Positions 11,839 through 24,857 of a stretch of DNA of 64,000 bases are shown here, in pieces; position 1 is the stretch's first letter, and each line of letters starts with the position of its first letter. Below the pieces are notes generated by a model. The model searched no databases, was not told the DNA's origin, and saw nothing but the letters and a program-made list of their open reading frames with translations. The position numbers and the translations under genes were made by a program. The stretch covers positions 38,658,741 to 38,722,740 of the forward strand of contig CM069593.1 of the NCBI GenBank assembly GCA_035771175.1, read 5' to 3'. The DNA comes from Paratinospora sagittata (taxonomy: Eukaryota; Streptophyta; Magnoliopsida; Ranunculales; Menispermaceae).

Positions 11839-14800
11839 GATATTGTTAGAAAGGAAAGGAGAGAAAAATATAAATTTTCACACATGTGACAAATCATTGG
11901 CCATTAATTGATCGTTTTGGGGTATTACACTTACATCCACAATTACCCATGCATTCATCATAAATCACATGCAATTTGAATAGTAAACCTTAGGTCTAAA
12001 ATTCTAGTTTAGGTCAAATCCATGAAACTCCACCAATTTCTTGTTAGAAATTTGGGGTTTTACCATTTATGGACTCCCCATACCATCTAGATACACATAT
12101 CACAAAATCAAAGCCTAAGTCCAACATTGATTTTCTACCACTCCCTTAAATTCCGGGATTCATACAAACTTTAGGTCAAAATTAAGCTTGCAAACACACA
12201 TGAAAGAGATAGAAAGAAGAAAATGAGAAAGAAATTGATACCTTGGAGGGATTTTGGGCAAGAATCACCCAAACCCTAGCCTTTTCTCTCTCCTTTATCT
12301 TCTCCCCTTCTTTTCCTCTCCTCCAAGCTCCTTTCCCTCTCTTCAATGTGAGAAAATGAGAAAGTGAGCTAAAAGAAAAATGAGTTGGTTGCTTTTATAG
12401 AAAAATTCTGGGCTTACATGAAAAAATACACTTAAATAAAAAGAAACAATTTTTTTTGCTGCCCTTAATCGCACTTAAGTAATTAATATCTTGCAAACAA
12501 CTCAACAATTTAACATCTTAACCGTTCAAAAGTTTTATGAGTCAATTAACAACATTTTGGTAAAATATCAGCTCAATCCAACGGTGGAATTGCAAGATCC
12601 AACCGTTTAATCAAAATTGCGCAAGAAAATCCGCAAATCTGTGAAACAGTATTTTGAGTCTTATAACTCACAGTAGATCATAATGAAGATATATCAGATA
12701 AGAATAAGGCGACAAAATTTTAGCTCAATCGGACCACGGATCTAAGAGATCAAGTCATTGATGTAATCAGGACATAAATTTTTTCCTCCATGGAGCGAGC
12801 TCCACTGTTCCAAAACACCGTTTTCGACATGTTTCGACATCATTCCGAAACTTTACGTACACATTAAACAACTTAAAAACATGAAAATACACTTGAACCA
12901 ACACGTGTCGAGCATCAAATACATATACGCATACGGGTACTCTACGGGTCAAAATGACGTCATCCTAAGGTACGGGCGTTACATGATCATTCCTATCAAC
13001 CGTTCAACAATTAGCAGCTGAACAATGGCAGTGGCATGAGTTCTTAATCAAATGGTTGTTGGACCAGATACAATACCGAATCCAATATGGTATCCAGATA
13101 GTGGTGCTACCGATCATTGCACACTTAAGGGTGGTACTTTTCTCAACAAATTAGAGTATCTTAGCAAAAAAAAAGATATATGTTGGGAATGGTATAGGTT
13201 TGACTATCAACTCCATTGGCTCTAATTTTTCCCAGCATAATGACCATGTGTTTCATCTTTAAAATATTCTACACATTCCTCAAATCATCAAGAATCTCTT
13301 GAGTGTCTCTAAATTTGTTAAAAACAATAAGGTTTTTAATCAATTTCATTTGAATTTTTGTCTTGTGAAGGACAATCTTTTGAAGAGGGTTTTTCTTCAC
13401 AATGTACTTGGAAACGTTTTATATGTGTTGCAACTTCCACTTCAATCTTCAAGATTTGTTGTAGACGACACTTCTTCTCTCTCAAAAGGTCATTCTATCT
13501 CCAAATCACATGTTCAGAGTACTACATCTCCTTCCACTAATGAAGAGTCACTTACTACTGTTTCTTTACCTGTGAATAGCAATACAACATCTTGTTTGTC
13601 TTCTGTTAACCAACTTCCTTGTACATCAATTTCTACTTACTTACTATGGCATCAAAGGTTAGGCCATCCATCGTTTGCTGTTGTACAATGTGTTCTTAAT
13701 AAATGCAATATTAACATTTCTAAACCTTAATTTCTTATGTGTCATGCATGCCAAATTAATAAAGCACATAAGCAACCATTTTCTTTGTCCTCTATTGTAT
13801 ACAATGCTTCTTTAGAATTGATAGTTGTCGATTTTTGGGGTGTTTCATATGTTTATTCTTCTAATGGTCATAGAAACTATGTCAGCTGTCTTGATGCGTT
13901 TTCTCTATACACATGGATTTTTCCTATTTAGTCTAAAGTTGAAGTAGCTAATATTTTTGTATAATTCAAAACACAAGTTGAATTGTTCATTTCCCATTAA
14001 TTTAAGATACTCCAAACAGATAATGGAAATGAGTTTCTTGTTCTTGCATCCTTTCTTGAAACTCATGGTATTCAGTTCAGAAACAACCATTCTTACACTC
14101 ATGAGCAGAATGGGTTGATTGAAAGAAAACGTCGACATGTTGTGGAAATCGGATTAAGTTTTTTGGCAGATGCTTCTTTGCCATTAAAGTTTTGTTACGA
14201 TGCTTTCTACACAACCACTTATCTCATTAATCGAATGCCAACACTAGTTCTAAATGGAAAATCCCCTTTTTCATGTCTATATGGTACTGATCCTGATCAT
14301 TATAGTTCTTTAAGGGTATTCGAATGCCTGGTGTATCCATATTTGAGACCTTTCAACAAACAAAAACTTGATTATAGGAGCAGTTCTTGTATCTTTCTTG
14401 GGTATTGCCCTCAATACAAAGGCTACAAATGCTTAAGAAATGATGAGAATATGTTTGTTGTTAGACATGCAAGTGTTTAATGAGAACACATTTCCATTTG
14501 GGAAACTTATGTCTCCAAGTGCTCAACCTTCTTCACAAGAATGTTCTGTTCAAAGTGTATTTTCTCCTACCACCACTCTTAGATCATGTCCAAGCGTATT
14601 GAGACCTTCTGAGGATTCTGATTTCGTCTTTTGTGGTTGATTCTCAGCCCAACAACACTTCACCAGCAGTAGATAATGTTCCTAATGAGGCAATTTCCAC
14701 TAATGACACTAGAGATCTTCTTCATAATTATGCTTCTGCTCCTCCCATATGCAATGACACTCAAGATCCAACTAATTTGTTCTAATAAACAAAGTGGTCA

Positions 14801-16336
14801 ATTCATATCTAATGATTACTCGATCCAAAGCAAGTATCTATAAACCTAAAGCTTGGATTGCTCAAGCAACTGAATTTGAAACTGATTCATATCGACAAGC
14901 ATTAGATCACCTACTGTGGTACAAAGCAATGCAAAAAGAGCTTCAAGTTTTACATAATAATGGCACATAGGTCTCACCTCCTCTTGGTAGGAAAATCATT
15001 GGGTGCAAATAGATGTTTAAAATAAAAAGACACTCAGATGGTTCTATATCCAAGTATAAAGCCAGGCTAGAAGGAAAAGGATTTCATCAAATTGAAGGCT
15101 TTGATTTTTTTGAGACGTTTAATTCGATCATTAATCCTTCAACTATCAGGATTGTCTTGTATATTGTTGTCACTATGGGCTTGTCATTGAGGCAATTTGA
15201 TGTTAACAACGCTTATTTGAATGGAGACCTTGATGAAGATGATTATATGCTTCAACCACTTAGTTTTGAAGATGTTACCAAAACTCAATTAATTTGTAAG
15301 CTTCATAAAACTCTTTATGACTTGGAACAAGCGCCTCGAGCTTGGTTTGAAAATCATGGGTTACTCTTCTTAATCTTGGATTTACTTCAGGCAAAACAAA
15401 TTACTCATTGTTCTATCATTTCGCATCTCAGCATGTCACGTAGTCCATGTTGATGATATCATTATAATAGGTAATCAATCTGCTATTATCAATGAGCTGG
15501 TTCATCAGTTGAATAGGTATTTCTCTCTTAAAGATCTCGATTTGCTACATTACTTTCTAGGCATCGAAGTTTCCTCCACAACTCAAGGACTTCATCTATC
15601 GCAACAACAACATATTCAAGACTTGTTTGGTCGCAAGCATATGCTAAATGTCAGTGTTTGTCCGTTTCTTATGGTTACAACAATGAGTCATTCTTAATCT
15701 GCCTATCGAGGATAACCTCTCCCCAATCCATTTGAGTATCGTTCTATTGTTGGAGCCTTACAATACATAATAATTACTCGTACTGATTTTGCTTACTCTG
15801 TGAATAGAGTATGTCAATTAATGTAAACCCCTTTTATAGATCATTGGAAGGTCGTTAAAAGAATACTCAGGTACTTGAAAGGTTTTATTTCACTTGGTCT
15901 CCACCTAACCAAGTTTACAGTCTCCTCATCTTGTTTCAATATTGTGGAATTTTCTGATGCTGATTGGGTGTCAAACCCAAATGATCAGAAGTCTATCTCA
16001 GGTCATTGTGTGTTTCTTGGTCCTAATTTGGTGTCTTGGAATGCCAAGAAGCAACACTCTATTTCGCGATTTTCAATGGAAGTAGAATATAAGAGCCTCG
16101 CCTCTTTTGTTGCAAAAATCTCATGGATGCAATCTTTTCTTCATGAATTGCACATTCCTTAGCCTAATCTGCCAATTATGCAGTGTGATAACTAGAGTAC
16201 AATTGTTATGGCCCATAATCCTGTGCTTCATGCTTACACAAAACATATTGAATTGGGTCGTTATTTTGTTCGTAATAAAGTAACTCAATGGCAGTTGTTG
16301 CTTAACCATGGACCGACGTTGGATCAGGTGGCTGAT

Positions 16337-17650
16337 GAGTGCAAACTGCAAGTGTCCAAGTTATAATATAAACTGATGAGAATCGGGTATCGTCCTCAGG
16401 GATTGATTTACTACACTACTTATATCGTTCCTAGCCCTAATTTTATCTAGAAAACCAAATTGTGATAATCAGTGAACTAAAATAATAATTAAACTAAAAC
16501 ACTAATTAAAAGAGCAATTTATTAGAATTTTGTGGAGAAAAATCAATATTAAAAACACCTAGAGATTAGATTTCACCTAATTATCAATTATGCAATATTA
16601 ATCAGGCTCATTAACAAATCCTTATTCAAGTTAATAAGTCAAAATCCTTTAGTTTCCAACACCCTCTGTCGAGTGCCGCATTAGAACCTATTACCAAAAC
16701 ACTAGTTTCGATCTATCAATAAAAACCAATGTATTAGCAATGCATTAAGCCTTGTGATTTTCGTACAACTTCACAAGATATCGCATATCTATCGATACTA
16801 CGACCATCCCATGTCATATTTCTCATGTTCAAACCTAGAGAATCGTTTATCAAGTGACGCCCCCTAGTTTATGATCATTCGATCCGTGGCCAAAAGAACA
16901 AAAGCATTAAGCATAGAAAAATATAAAGAAACCAAGAATAAATCATCGAAAATAAACAAAAGCTAATGTTATTGCATAATCTCTAATATAGGATCTATCT
17001 CCTCTCTAGATTAACAAGTTAGTTCATAACTTGGAATAATAAAATCAAGAATATGTAGAGAAACAAGAAATTGAACATCAAAACCCAAACTAGTTGCTAT
17101 TGAACTTGTAAAATCCTCCTTGTCTCCAAGTCGTCTTCTTCGCGTTCCCTTGCTCCAAGCCGCTTTTCTCTCTTCTCCAGTGTATCCTCCTCGAAAAACC
17201 CTAAATTTTGATATATAATATGCCCCAAAGTCGTGTGGAATTCGAATTGGAAAGTGGGAAAAAACTTGCTAAAATCGTAGTTGAAAATCCCTTTCAGTGC
17301 CGCGGTGCTCAGAACGTCACAATTCAGGTAATTTTTGTGGACTTAGCCAATTTTCACCTCTTTTGGACTTGGGTTCTTCATGCTTCTCCTTTGCACTTTC
17401 TTGTACATATTTTCATCATCTAAAACCATGACTAACACATCTAAATGCCTACAAAACAAAGCAAATCAAATCAATAACACACTAAAATATGAAATGGATC
17501 AAATTATAAACTAATAAACCAAAATAATGCATAAAAACCCAAATTATCCTAAACTAAACATATGCATCAAAACTAACATAAACACATCAAACTAATGCAT
17601 AAAATTATCCTAAAACATGCTATAAAACCTATCTAAATATGCAACTATCA
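16337..17650. mobile_element. Unclassified 1.3-kb insertion in copia 1 pol
   Basis: The insert interrupts the conserved copia C-terminus between GTGGCTGAT (16328-16336) and GTGGCTATC (17651-17659), leaving an imperfect TSD of six to nine bases. Left and right ends (GAGTGCAAACTGCAAG and GCAACTATCA) show at most weak terminal inversion. The interior is AT-rich and holds a 71-codon open frame (17208-17423) without a known domain. A 9-bp TSD would fit a Mutator-like non-autonomous element, but the duplication is too diverged to decide. Confidence 0.6.
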
Positions 17651-18119
17651 GTGGCTATCATCCTTACTAAAGCTCTTTCTACTCCTCACTTCACCACTTT
17701 TCGTAACAAGCTTAAGGTGACAGTTGCCCTCTTAAGCTTGAGGGGGGATGATAGTGAAAGTAATCCTGTTGACGTAGCTGTTAGCGAGTTGTTGATAAGT
17801 TGTAGTATACCATCTTGGTGCCAAAGTTAGTTATTTCAGTTATATTGTTGTGTGTTTATAGATGATTATTAATGTCTATAATCTGTAATAGTTGTTGGTC
17901 CCACCCAATAGCGGGGTGAATTGGGTGCGATGGTCAATTTTAAAATTATCTTCCAATAACTTAGTGATTTACATGAGTGTATTGAAACATGATGCAAATT
18001 AGAACGCAGACTAAATTCCAAAAGTTTGACACATAGATTTATAGTGGTTCGACCAAACCTATGTCCACTACCTAATCTCCCGATTAGGATTTACTCAATC
18101 CACTAATTGATTATCTTAC

Positions 18120-18460
18120 AGGTGAGAACCAAACCGTTACAACTGTCCTTTTACAGGTTTAAGGCAAACCTATCCTTTCATGGGCTAAGGATGAACTATT
18201 TTCCTTTTTTCGGGATTAGAAAAAACTCATGTTCCTTTTACTGGCTAAGGAAGAACCGTTTCTCTTTTATAGGTTAAGAGATAACCTATCATTTTTAAGG
18301 TTAAGGACACACCTACCCATTTACTAGATGAGGATGAACCGGTTTCTCTTTTAAAGGCTGAGAGATAACCTATCCTTTTTAAGGTTAAGGACACACCTAT
18401 CCTTTTACTGGATGAGGATGAACCGGTTTCTCTTTTACAGGCTCAGAGAAAACCTGTATG
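18120..18460. repeat. Tandem array in the Sirevirus solo LTR
   Basis: Repeated blocks such as GGATGAGGATGAACCGG followed by TTTCTCTTTTA and GGTTAAGGACACACCTA are present. The last two large units (about 18296-18445) are close to identical and the earlier ones are degenerate. Confidence 0.75.
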
Positions 18461-19529
18461 ATTTCAATCCTGAAATCGTCAAGTGAACTACCTTCACTTG
18501 TTCTGGTTGTTTCAATCCAGAAACACACCAGCATTACAACACTAAGATGTTGGGTGGTTCTAACACAATAGAACACTTTACATTAAGCACAGTACATAGC
18601 ATTACAAAGATGTGAAATGTGAAATAGGTAATGCAAAGTTGAAATACACCTTCTGTCTTTTACCTTTCAATGTTCGGTGTTGCTCAAGTGCAGTTTCGAA
18701 AAGCATGAATGATATAATATGAAAATCAGTGCTTTATCGAAAGATAAAATATACTAAACAAATAGTGACGTTAAAAACAGAGGACTGGTGTAAATCAAAG
18801 ACAAGGACAATTTTCAAAATAGATATAAAATATGTGTGAAAACTTCTGGTTCAACGATCAGTAGTTTAACGTAACTATTGATATAGTTCAATACAATACT
18901 TAAGATATGAAATCAAGTACAACTGTATATCTTGAACTATTTCTCAAATTCTATCATCAGCATGAATGATACCAGATATGAATTAGTGTTGTGAATTTGA
19001 GTTGATACCAATATAAAAACATATTTTAAAATGTAAAATAGACTTGAAGTTCAGTATGAAAATCGTATAGGTATCAGTAAAAAATACTTTGAAAGATTAG
19101 AAAAATGAAGTTCATTTTGACACAGACTAACTTTCAAAAAGTATTGGCACAACATAAAGTGATTGACAAGTTGTTTGGTCCTAAGTGTTGATATTTATAG
19201 ATTTAGTGGGACATAGTTGTTAGACATTTGAAGTTCAAATAATGTGAACGTTTTCACACAACGGCTAGAATGTTATATGAAAATAGCAACTGCGATTTTC
19301 ACTAACATTCTGGTTCTTTCCAGATAGCATGAATAAGGAGAATTTCAAGATACCCCGATTCATGCATCAGAGAAGATCTCTGATTTATCTGAAAAGTTCT
19401 TGTGCAGAGATTTGTTCTGAAAAGTAAATCGATATGGTGTATGTGTCAGAACAGTGACCATAGTTGAATTAGCGTCTTGATTCCGCAATAAGTGTCCTGA
19501 CGCATAATGTCAACTTTGTCGCTTTGTTC

Positions 19530-20110
19530 TTTGAGGGTGCTTATTCCGTATAAGCATCCTGTTGAACGGTAAGTGGGGGCGCTACCGAATTGTGAGCATC
19601 CTGACTCATTTTATTGTTCTGCGGGCGCTACTGCACAATTAGCGTCCTGACTTTATTTAAGACTATACTTATGAGGGCGCTACTCACTGAGTGAGCGTCC
19701 TGCCTTTCAAAACAAAATAACTTATGATGAAAGCGCTACTTATGTAGTAAGTGTCCTTTTTGAAAACATATGACATTTAAAAAATAAATACGCTGAAGGA
19801 CAATTAGCGTCCTGAAAGTTATTAAGTTGATTTCCAAAAGTGAGGGCACTCCTATTCAGTAAGTGTCCTGATAGTTTAATCAACTTATAACCATCAGCGT
19901 CCTCAAAGAAACATTCTTTGAAGAACTTTTAAAAGATCTTTCAGTAAGCTGATGCTGAGTCAGCTTCCTGACAACTTCAGAGGTTGACTAATATATAAGA
20001 CTGCTACTATACAAGTACGCGTCCTGTTAATCAGTTCATTTCAACCGTGAGTGTTATCAGCGTCCTGACTTAACAAGTTCAGGAGAGCGCTGTTATTTCA
20101 TTAGCGTCTT
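19530..20110. repeat. Array of short hairpins in the Sirevirus solo LTR
   Basis: Around ten spaced units have a left arm like AGGGCGCTACT and a right arm like AGCGTCCTGA. Because GGGCGCT and AGCGTCC are near reverse complements, most units can fold into a small stem-loop. A clear example is at about 19673-19701. The spacing is roughly 45-70 bases. The same kind of array occurs at 39360-39915. Confidence 0.75.
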
Positions 20111-20800
20111 AAAAGATTATTTGAAAACAGTTTTTACTCGCGATAAAATATTTGATTAATGCGAATAAAAACTCGGTATATTTCAAATTAAATATATAGT
20201 ATTAAATCATTTGAAATATAGTTAAAAACATGAAATCAAAATATGCAGATTTAGAAAACATATGAAAATGATATATGCATGGTTTTGAAAAACATTTTGA
20301 GCAATAACGATTAGAGAAAGATATACCTTAAATCCTTTGTGTATTTCTTCTCATAACCGTTAAATCCAACTCTTCATTATGAGATCTTCAATCAGAGCAA
20401 TTCGAAGTTGAATGACTTGAACGTTGATCAAGAGATGTAGTCTTGAAGTTTGATCAAAATGTTCGAGTGAAGCGATCTTGAAATCGGAATGTGATCGTTG
20501 AAGTATATTCGTTGAAACGAGCTTGACCGTTGAATGTAAGCTTTGAGTTCCTTGGCTTTTTGCTTTTCCTTTGGTGTAGAGATAATTTCTTGAAAAACCG
20601 TTCGTTAGCACCGAAAAATACTTGTTTGTGATCATCAAAATATACTTCATCAAGTATACTTTAGGGATGTGTTAAGGATGAACCATATAGGTTAACAATA
20701 GCTTGCTGAGGAAGTTTCTCCAAAGACTCGTGTATAAATAGAGTTCTTGTATCAAGCTTTGTATTATGATTTACATTCTGATATAAAGAATAGGTTGCAG

Positions 20801-21747
20801 TAGGGATGTACATGTGTTGGGTTGGGTTGGGTTAGGTCGGTTTGGGGCCAATACCTAACCCAATCCAAACAGTTTGGGTTGGTAAAATTGAAACCCAACC
20901 CAACTCAACCCAAACAGTTCGAGTTCGATTTGGGTAGGGGTTGGTTGATCGGGTTGAAATTGGGCTTAATATTTGGTCAATTTCAAGTTTCATTCACCGT
21001 TAATTAGATGTTAACTTTTAAACCAAATTTACATCTTTCAAAATTTCAAATCCATGTAAATACCCTTAAATAAAATCTGATTAGCACTAATATCCTTAAT
21101 TTATTTCACCTATCATTATCAAAAAATAATAAACATAAAAAAGCATACATAAACATTTAAAGACTGAACCCATGACCCAACCCAAACATTTTGATTAATC
21201 AGAAACATTAAATTTCTTTAATGGTTGTGATTAATTTTGGGTGTGTTTTTGGATTCTGTTGTTTTCAATTTTGATTTTTGTTTATTTTTCATGTTATGGA
21301 TCCACTTGTTGTGTTTGAAATTAAAAAAAATGGTTTTTTTTTCTAACTCTGGGTGTGGGATTGGTTTTTAATTGTGAAAAATGCATAATTCTTTGTATAT
21401 GATGACCCTCTTGTGATTTTCTATTTACGTTATTAATTAATTAATGCCCACCACCTGCTTTTTTAATTTTTAGAAAATGGGGTAATGCATTTTCAGGTGA
21501 ATTCGTGAAGTAATATTTAATTTATGGTATTTGGGCTAGATTATATGAGTTTATAGATTTCAAAATCGGTAATGTTGGTTCAGGTCGGGTCACTCGGTTT
21601 TTATGGGCTGAAACCGTGACCCAATTCAAACTGATCGGATTGGATGTTTTAGAATTTAACCTAACCCAAACAAACCTATCAAACTCATCCCAAACCAACC
21701 CAAAAGGTTCGGTTCGGTCGAGTTGGTTGGATTAATGAATACCCCTA
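20801..21747. mobile_element. Non-autonomous hAT-like element
   Basis: The insert starts TAGGGATGTACATG and ends TGAATACCCCTA, so the ends are imperfect inverted repeats. It is flanked by a perfect 8-bp duplication GGTTGCAG (20793-20800 and 21748-21755), the hallmark of hAT elements. Subterminal regions carry many GGGTTGGGTT and AACCCAACCC type repeats. No transposase frame is present in 947 bases. It lies inside the 3' LTR of copia 1. Confidence 0.85.
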
Positions 21748-22138
21748 GGTTGCAGTGCTATTTTATGTTCTTTGTATCGTTTCTTTTCAGTTGAATATCT
21801 TTACAAACTCAATTGTGTTTGCTTAGCAAGAGAAGTGAACGAGACTTGATGATGAACTTTAGAATTATGCTACTCTATTTTTTTTTCTCATCAAGGCCTC
21901 GCGTGGTACAACTTTTTTTTTTTTTTTTTTGAGAAGTGTTCCTAGAAAAACCAAATTTTAATAAAGCTGGTCTCACATAACTTCTCTGAATTTTTTTTTA
22001 ATTTTATTTTAAAAAGAATTATTTTTAAACCGTAATCTAATTTAAATGCGTAGGCCTCCTCAACCAAACGAGGTCAAAATTATGGTGAACAAGTACACAC
22101 AGATACAAATACCAAGTATTATGAGGATATATATATAT

Positions 22139-22313
22139 AGGAAAATGCTAAATTGACTGCAGCGTTACAAAAAATTGTAACTATTGTTGAAGTGGCGTGA
22201 CATGAGGAGTTGTACTTCATATCACAAAAGATAACTAAATGTGGGGTCCAAACAATCATCCCTCATATGATGCCACGATGCCACCTAAGCAATCAATTTA
22301 GCATTCTCTCTCT
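22139..22313. mobile_element. Small MITE
   Basis: Terminal inverted repeats AATGCTAAATTGACTGC (22144-22160) and its complement at 22290-22306 match at 16 of 17 positions. A second inner pair (AGTGGCGTGACAT versus GATGCCACGATGCCAC) extends the inversion. It lies between TA-rich microsatellites, so the TSD cannot be read. Confidence 0.65.
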
Positions 22314-24852
22314 CTAGATATATATATATATATAAACGAGTTGACTCACTCATTAAGAATTAAGGCAGTGACTGGGGCAAGTTTTGGTGGGTGATGATGA
22401 TGTAGTGTCTTGTTTCAACAATTAATTTAGCTAAACTAATTAATTAAGAAGCTGCAAAGCTTTTCCGTGAAGAGTGAATTCCGGAGCAACTACCATTAAC
22501 TAATCAAATTATTCTCCTTAACTCTATCATCACTTAGTGGTTCGAGTAGATATTGTTTTGGTGGCCCAACACACACACATGTATCACACAAGACAAGATG
22601 GAAGTCAAGCAAAAGTATTCTAAAAGACACATAATATACAATTATATTAATTATTTTATTGGTTTGGATTCCAACCCACGGATAGATGTATATTTAATAG
22701 AGGTGGGGTCATGGAGTAGAAAATAATTAATTAGAGGTGACTCAAGCAAGCACCCCTTGGAAGGTCCCAAGTATAACTACTTTTCATTCCAATATTCTGC
22801 CGTTGAAGCTACAAGTACTTCTTCAGTAAGTCTTAGATGTTTAAGATCATGAAGTTTTTTCTTAAGTAGCTGTATATATATATACTTCACATTACTTTTA
22901 CCCCACTCCAAGCTACACTGTATCTTAGAACAATGGAAACATAATTCTTCTTCTGTGTGACACATACACTTTTGTCTGGTGAGACTACGTTAATTTTATA
23001 ATAAAGTTATATAATAAGAGTAATTCCATCAGACATATTTGGAGATGCTAATATATATATCATTTATTTTTCGTAAATCTCTTTGTCTATATCATTATAA
23101 TCCAAAAATGAAAAAACTCACACAGCTGTGATCTTTTTTTTTTTTTTCATTCTCCTTCTAATAAGAATATCCTTGAAATTTTATTATTATTTTTTGGTTT
23201 AAAATATATTTTTGTAATATAAATGTCAATACAGTAATTAAGTTATTTTATTCTTTTTAAAATTAAAAGAATAAAAGAACTTAAATTAACAAATTCTTTT
23301 TATCTATTATTTTAATTTTAGTTCTCTATGTTAATTTTATAAAATAAATGAGAATGTATATTTTTCAGATTGAAAAAAAATTCAAATTTGACAAATTTTT
23401 AACCCAATGTTTTATTTTGTTACTCTATACTTAAATTTTATTGAAATCTAGTAAAAATAACTAAAATAAAGAAATTTTTATATCTATTATTTTAATTTTC
23501 TTTCCTCTTTAACTTATTTTCTTTAAATAGAAGAGAATAAATATTTTTAAATTGAAAGAATAAAAATTCAAATATAAAAAAACTTTTTTGATTTTAATAT
23601 TTTTAAATTAAAGTGAATAAATATTCCAATTAAAAGAATAAAAATATCAAATTGACAAATATATTAATCAAGAAAATTTTTGGGATTGGGAGATGAAAAT
23701 ACTTTAGCAAAAAGAAAGATATATTTAGTTTGAAGAACACTATATAAGTGTGATTAGAACATTCTAAAAAGATGGGTAAAAATGAGAAGCATAAAAGTGT
23801 GAAGAGAAATTAAATAATTAAATAAATGTTGGTGTTAAAAGAATAGTAATGAAATGAGAAAGAAAAACAAAAAATTGTTGATGCTGCTCGCAGCATGCCT
23901 ACTTAGAATACCTAATATGTCTAACAAATCCAACAATATATAAGTTAATCTAAGCAGTTAGATCTAGACCTTTGGTCTTAAGGGACAAAGAAAAAATACA
24001 TAATTATAACATAATTATAAATTATTTTTCTAAAATATTGGGGGCACTTGCTCCCCAGGGTCCGCCGCTGAAGCCAAGTTGCATCTTCCTCTTAAGGACT
24101 CCGAAAGGAGACTTCTAGAACACCAATAGGCGCCATAGAGACTAAATATTTCAGAAATTGTCACTACAAAACATTTTTTTTTTTTCTTAATATTATTAAC
24201 CCATGAAGAATGTAAGGCTAAGTGGCTTATTAATTTCCAAAACAAAGCAATACCGTACATACTAAAGGGTTAATGTGCGCGTTATGCGGTGTATTGCATT
24301 GGGTACTGATGGTGGTGGTGGGGACTTCAATTGACTAACCTTGTCATTGCTTTCTCATAAAAGGTTTAGGCGTGCGCTTCTATCTCCTGCCGCTGCTCCT
24401 CCTGCTCTCGTCTTTTTCCATCGCCCACTTGGTAGTGCTTGCTGTTGTTGCTGTAACTCGGTTCCGATTAAAAGGAAAACAAAGGAAAATGCGTTAATAT
24501 TTCTCACCCTTTCCCACTTATATATACCAAATATATATACTTTTGATTCTCCCCGTACGTACACCAATATTATATCATGAATCATGATGATGAAAACACC
24601 CTCTCCCTCTTATAAAGTGCTAAAAGGAAAATATATGTATACTTTATTTGTACGTAGCATGCAGCTGGCCATTCCAGTAGTGGTGAACTTTTGCTCTAGC
24701 GCGCACTATGCACCCTTCTACAAAGTTAATTTGGAAAACATAAAAATTGGAAACAAACAAATTAAATTGAACGCCATAACTAATTAATTAATATATATTT
24801 CTGATCACCTTCGTCACATATGCTTGCCAACGCAACTATAACTAAAATCTAA
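22314..24852. other. AT-rich intergenic DNA, no gene recognised
   Basis: The interval contains homopolymer and TA runs and a block at about 23150-23700 where TTTTTATCTATTATTTTAAT recurs. A less AT-rich patch at 24040-24140 (CCCCAGGGTCCGCCGCTGAAG) could be a remnant of a gene or repeat, but no frame with a known domain is present. Short open frames at 24341-24787 are not supported as genes. Confidence 0.5.
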
Positions 24853-24857
24853 ATGAT

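Larger units (their letters stand above)
9611..11929 (-). mobile_element. Solo LTR B nested inside solo LTR A
   Basis: It begins TGTCACACTTC and ends GGGGTATTACA on the plus strand, with perfect 5-bp TSDs CTTAC at 9606-9610 and 11930-11934. The length is 2319 bases and no coding domains are seen. The antisense block AGGGGTGAGCTTG near 10171 places it in the same broad chromovirus-like LTR type as LTR A. It entered after LTR A. Confidence 0.85.
7960..12983 (-). mobile_element. Solo LTR A (gypsy-type) inserted in copia 1 gag
   Basis: On the plus strand it begins TGTCACGACCC and ends GGGCGTTACA. It is flanked by CGATC (7955-7959) and TGATC (12984-12988), a 5-bp TSD with one mismatch. The flanks rejoin the gag frame exactly (FD...HSYQP), which confirms the boundaries. 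Without the nested LTR B it is about 2.7 kb. The antisense landmark GGTGAGATACAACAAGCTC near 8365 matches the GTAGCTCACCCC block of the chromovirus LTR at 52990, so sense is minus. No pol sequence is present, which fits a solo LTR left by LTR-LTR recombination. The 88-codon frame at 8682-8948 is judged non-coding. Confidence 0.8.
7885..17748 (+). pseudogene. Copia element 1: broken gag-pol (Ty1/copia)
   Basis: The reading frame is heavily damaged but domains occur in copia order. A gag zinc knuckle (CQIC...GH...C) at 7890-7959 continues at 12984 after the inserted solo LTR. Next come protease WYPDSGATDH near 13085, the GAG-pre-integrase motif WHQRLGHP at about 13650, and integrase 13760-14400 with its D, D and E positions visible (VVDFWG, TDNGNEF, EQNGLIERKR). 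Reverse transcriptase is at 15013-15700, where the active site reads HVDDIII instead of YVDD. RNase H lies at 15930-16336, and the last codons (LTKALSTP) are at 17651-17740 beyond another insertion. A purine tract (GAGGGGGGATGA) ends the coding part. Stops and frameshifts occur in almost every domain. The element is dead; the 5' part of gag and the 5' LTR were not identified. Confidence 0.85.
17893..20697 (-). mobile_element. Solo Sirevirus-type LTR
   Basis: It begins TGTTGGTCCC and ends GGTTAACA, with flanks ATAGT (17888-17892) and ATAGC (20698-20702), a 5-bp TSD with one mismatch. No primer site precedes it and no polypurine tract follows it, so it is a solo LTR of 2805 bases. It matches the LTR at 38287-40293 in order: leader block, short tandem array, hairpin array, AACTTTCAAAAAGT block and terminal block. 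Its sense strand is minus. Confidence 0.8.
17749..21810 (+). repeat. 3' LTR of copia 1, split by two insertions
   Basis: The LTR starts TGATAGTGAAAG just after the polypurine tract. It continues at 17749-17892, 20698-20800 and from 21756 onward, because a Sirevirus solo LTR and a hAT-like element sit inside it. A TATA-like box (GTGTATAAATAG) is near 20730 and a T-rich leader follows. The 3' end is not resolved; 21810 is an estimate. Confidence 0.6.

Noticed and set aside
24341..24787. Short open frames on both strands
   Set aside because: Overlapping opposing frames, low-complexity Ala/Cys runs and no homology recognised.
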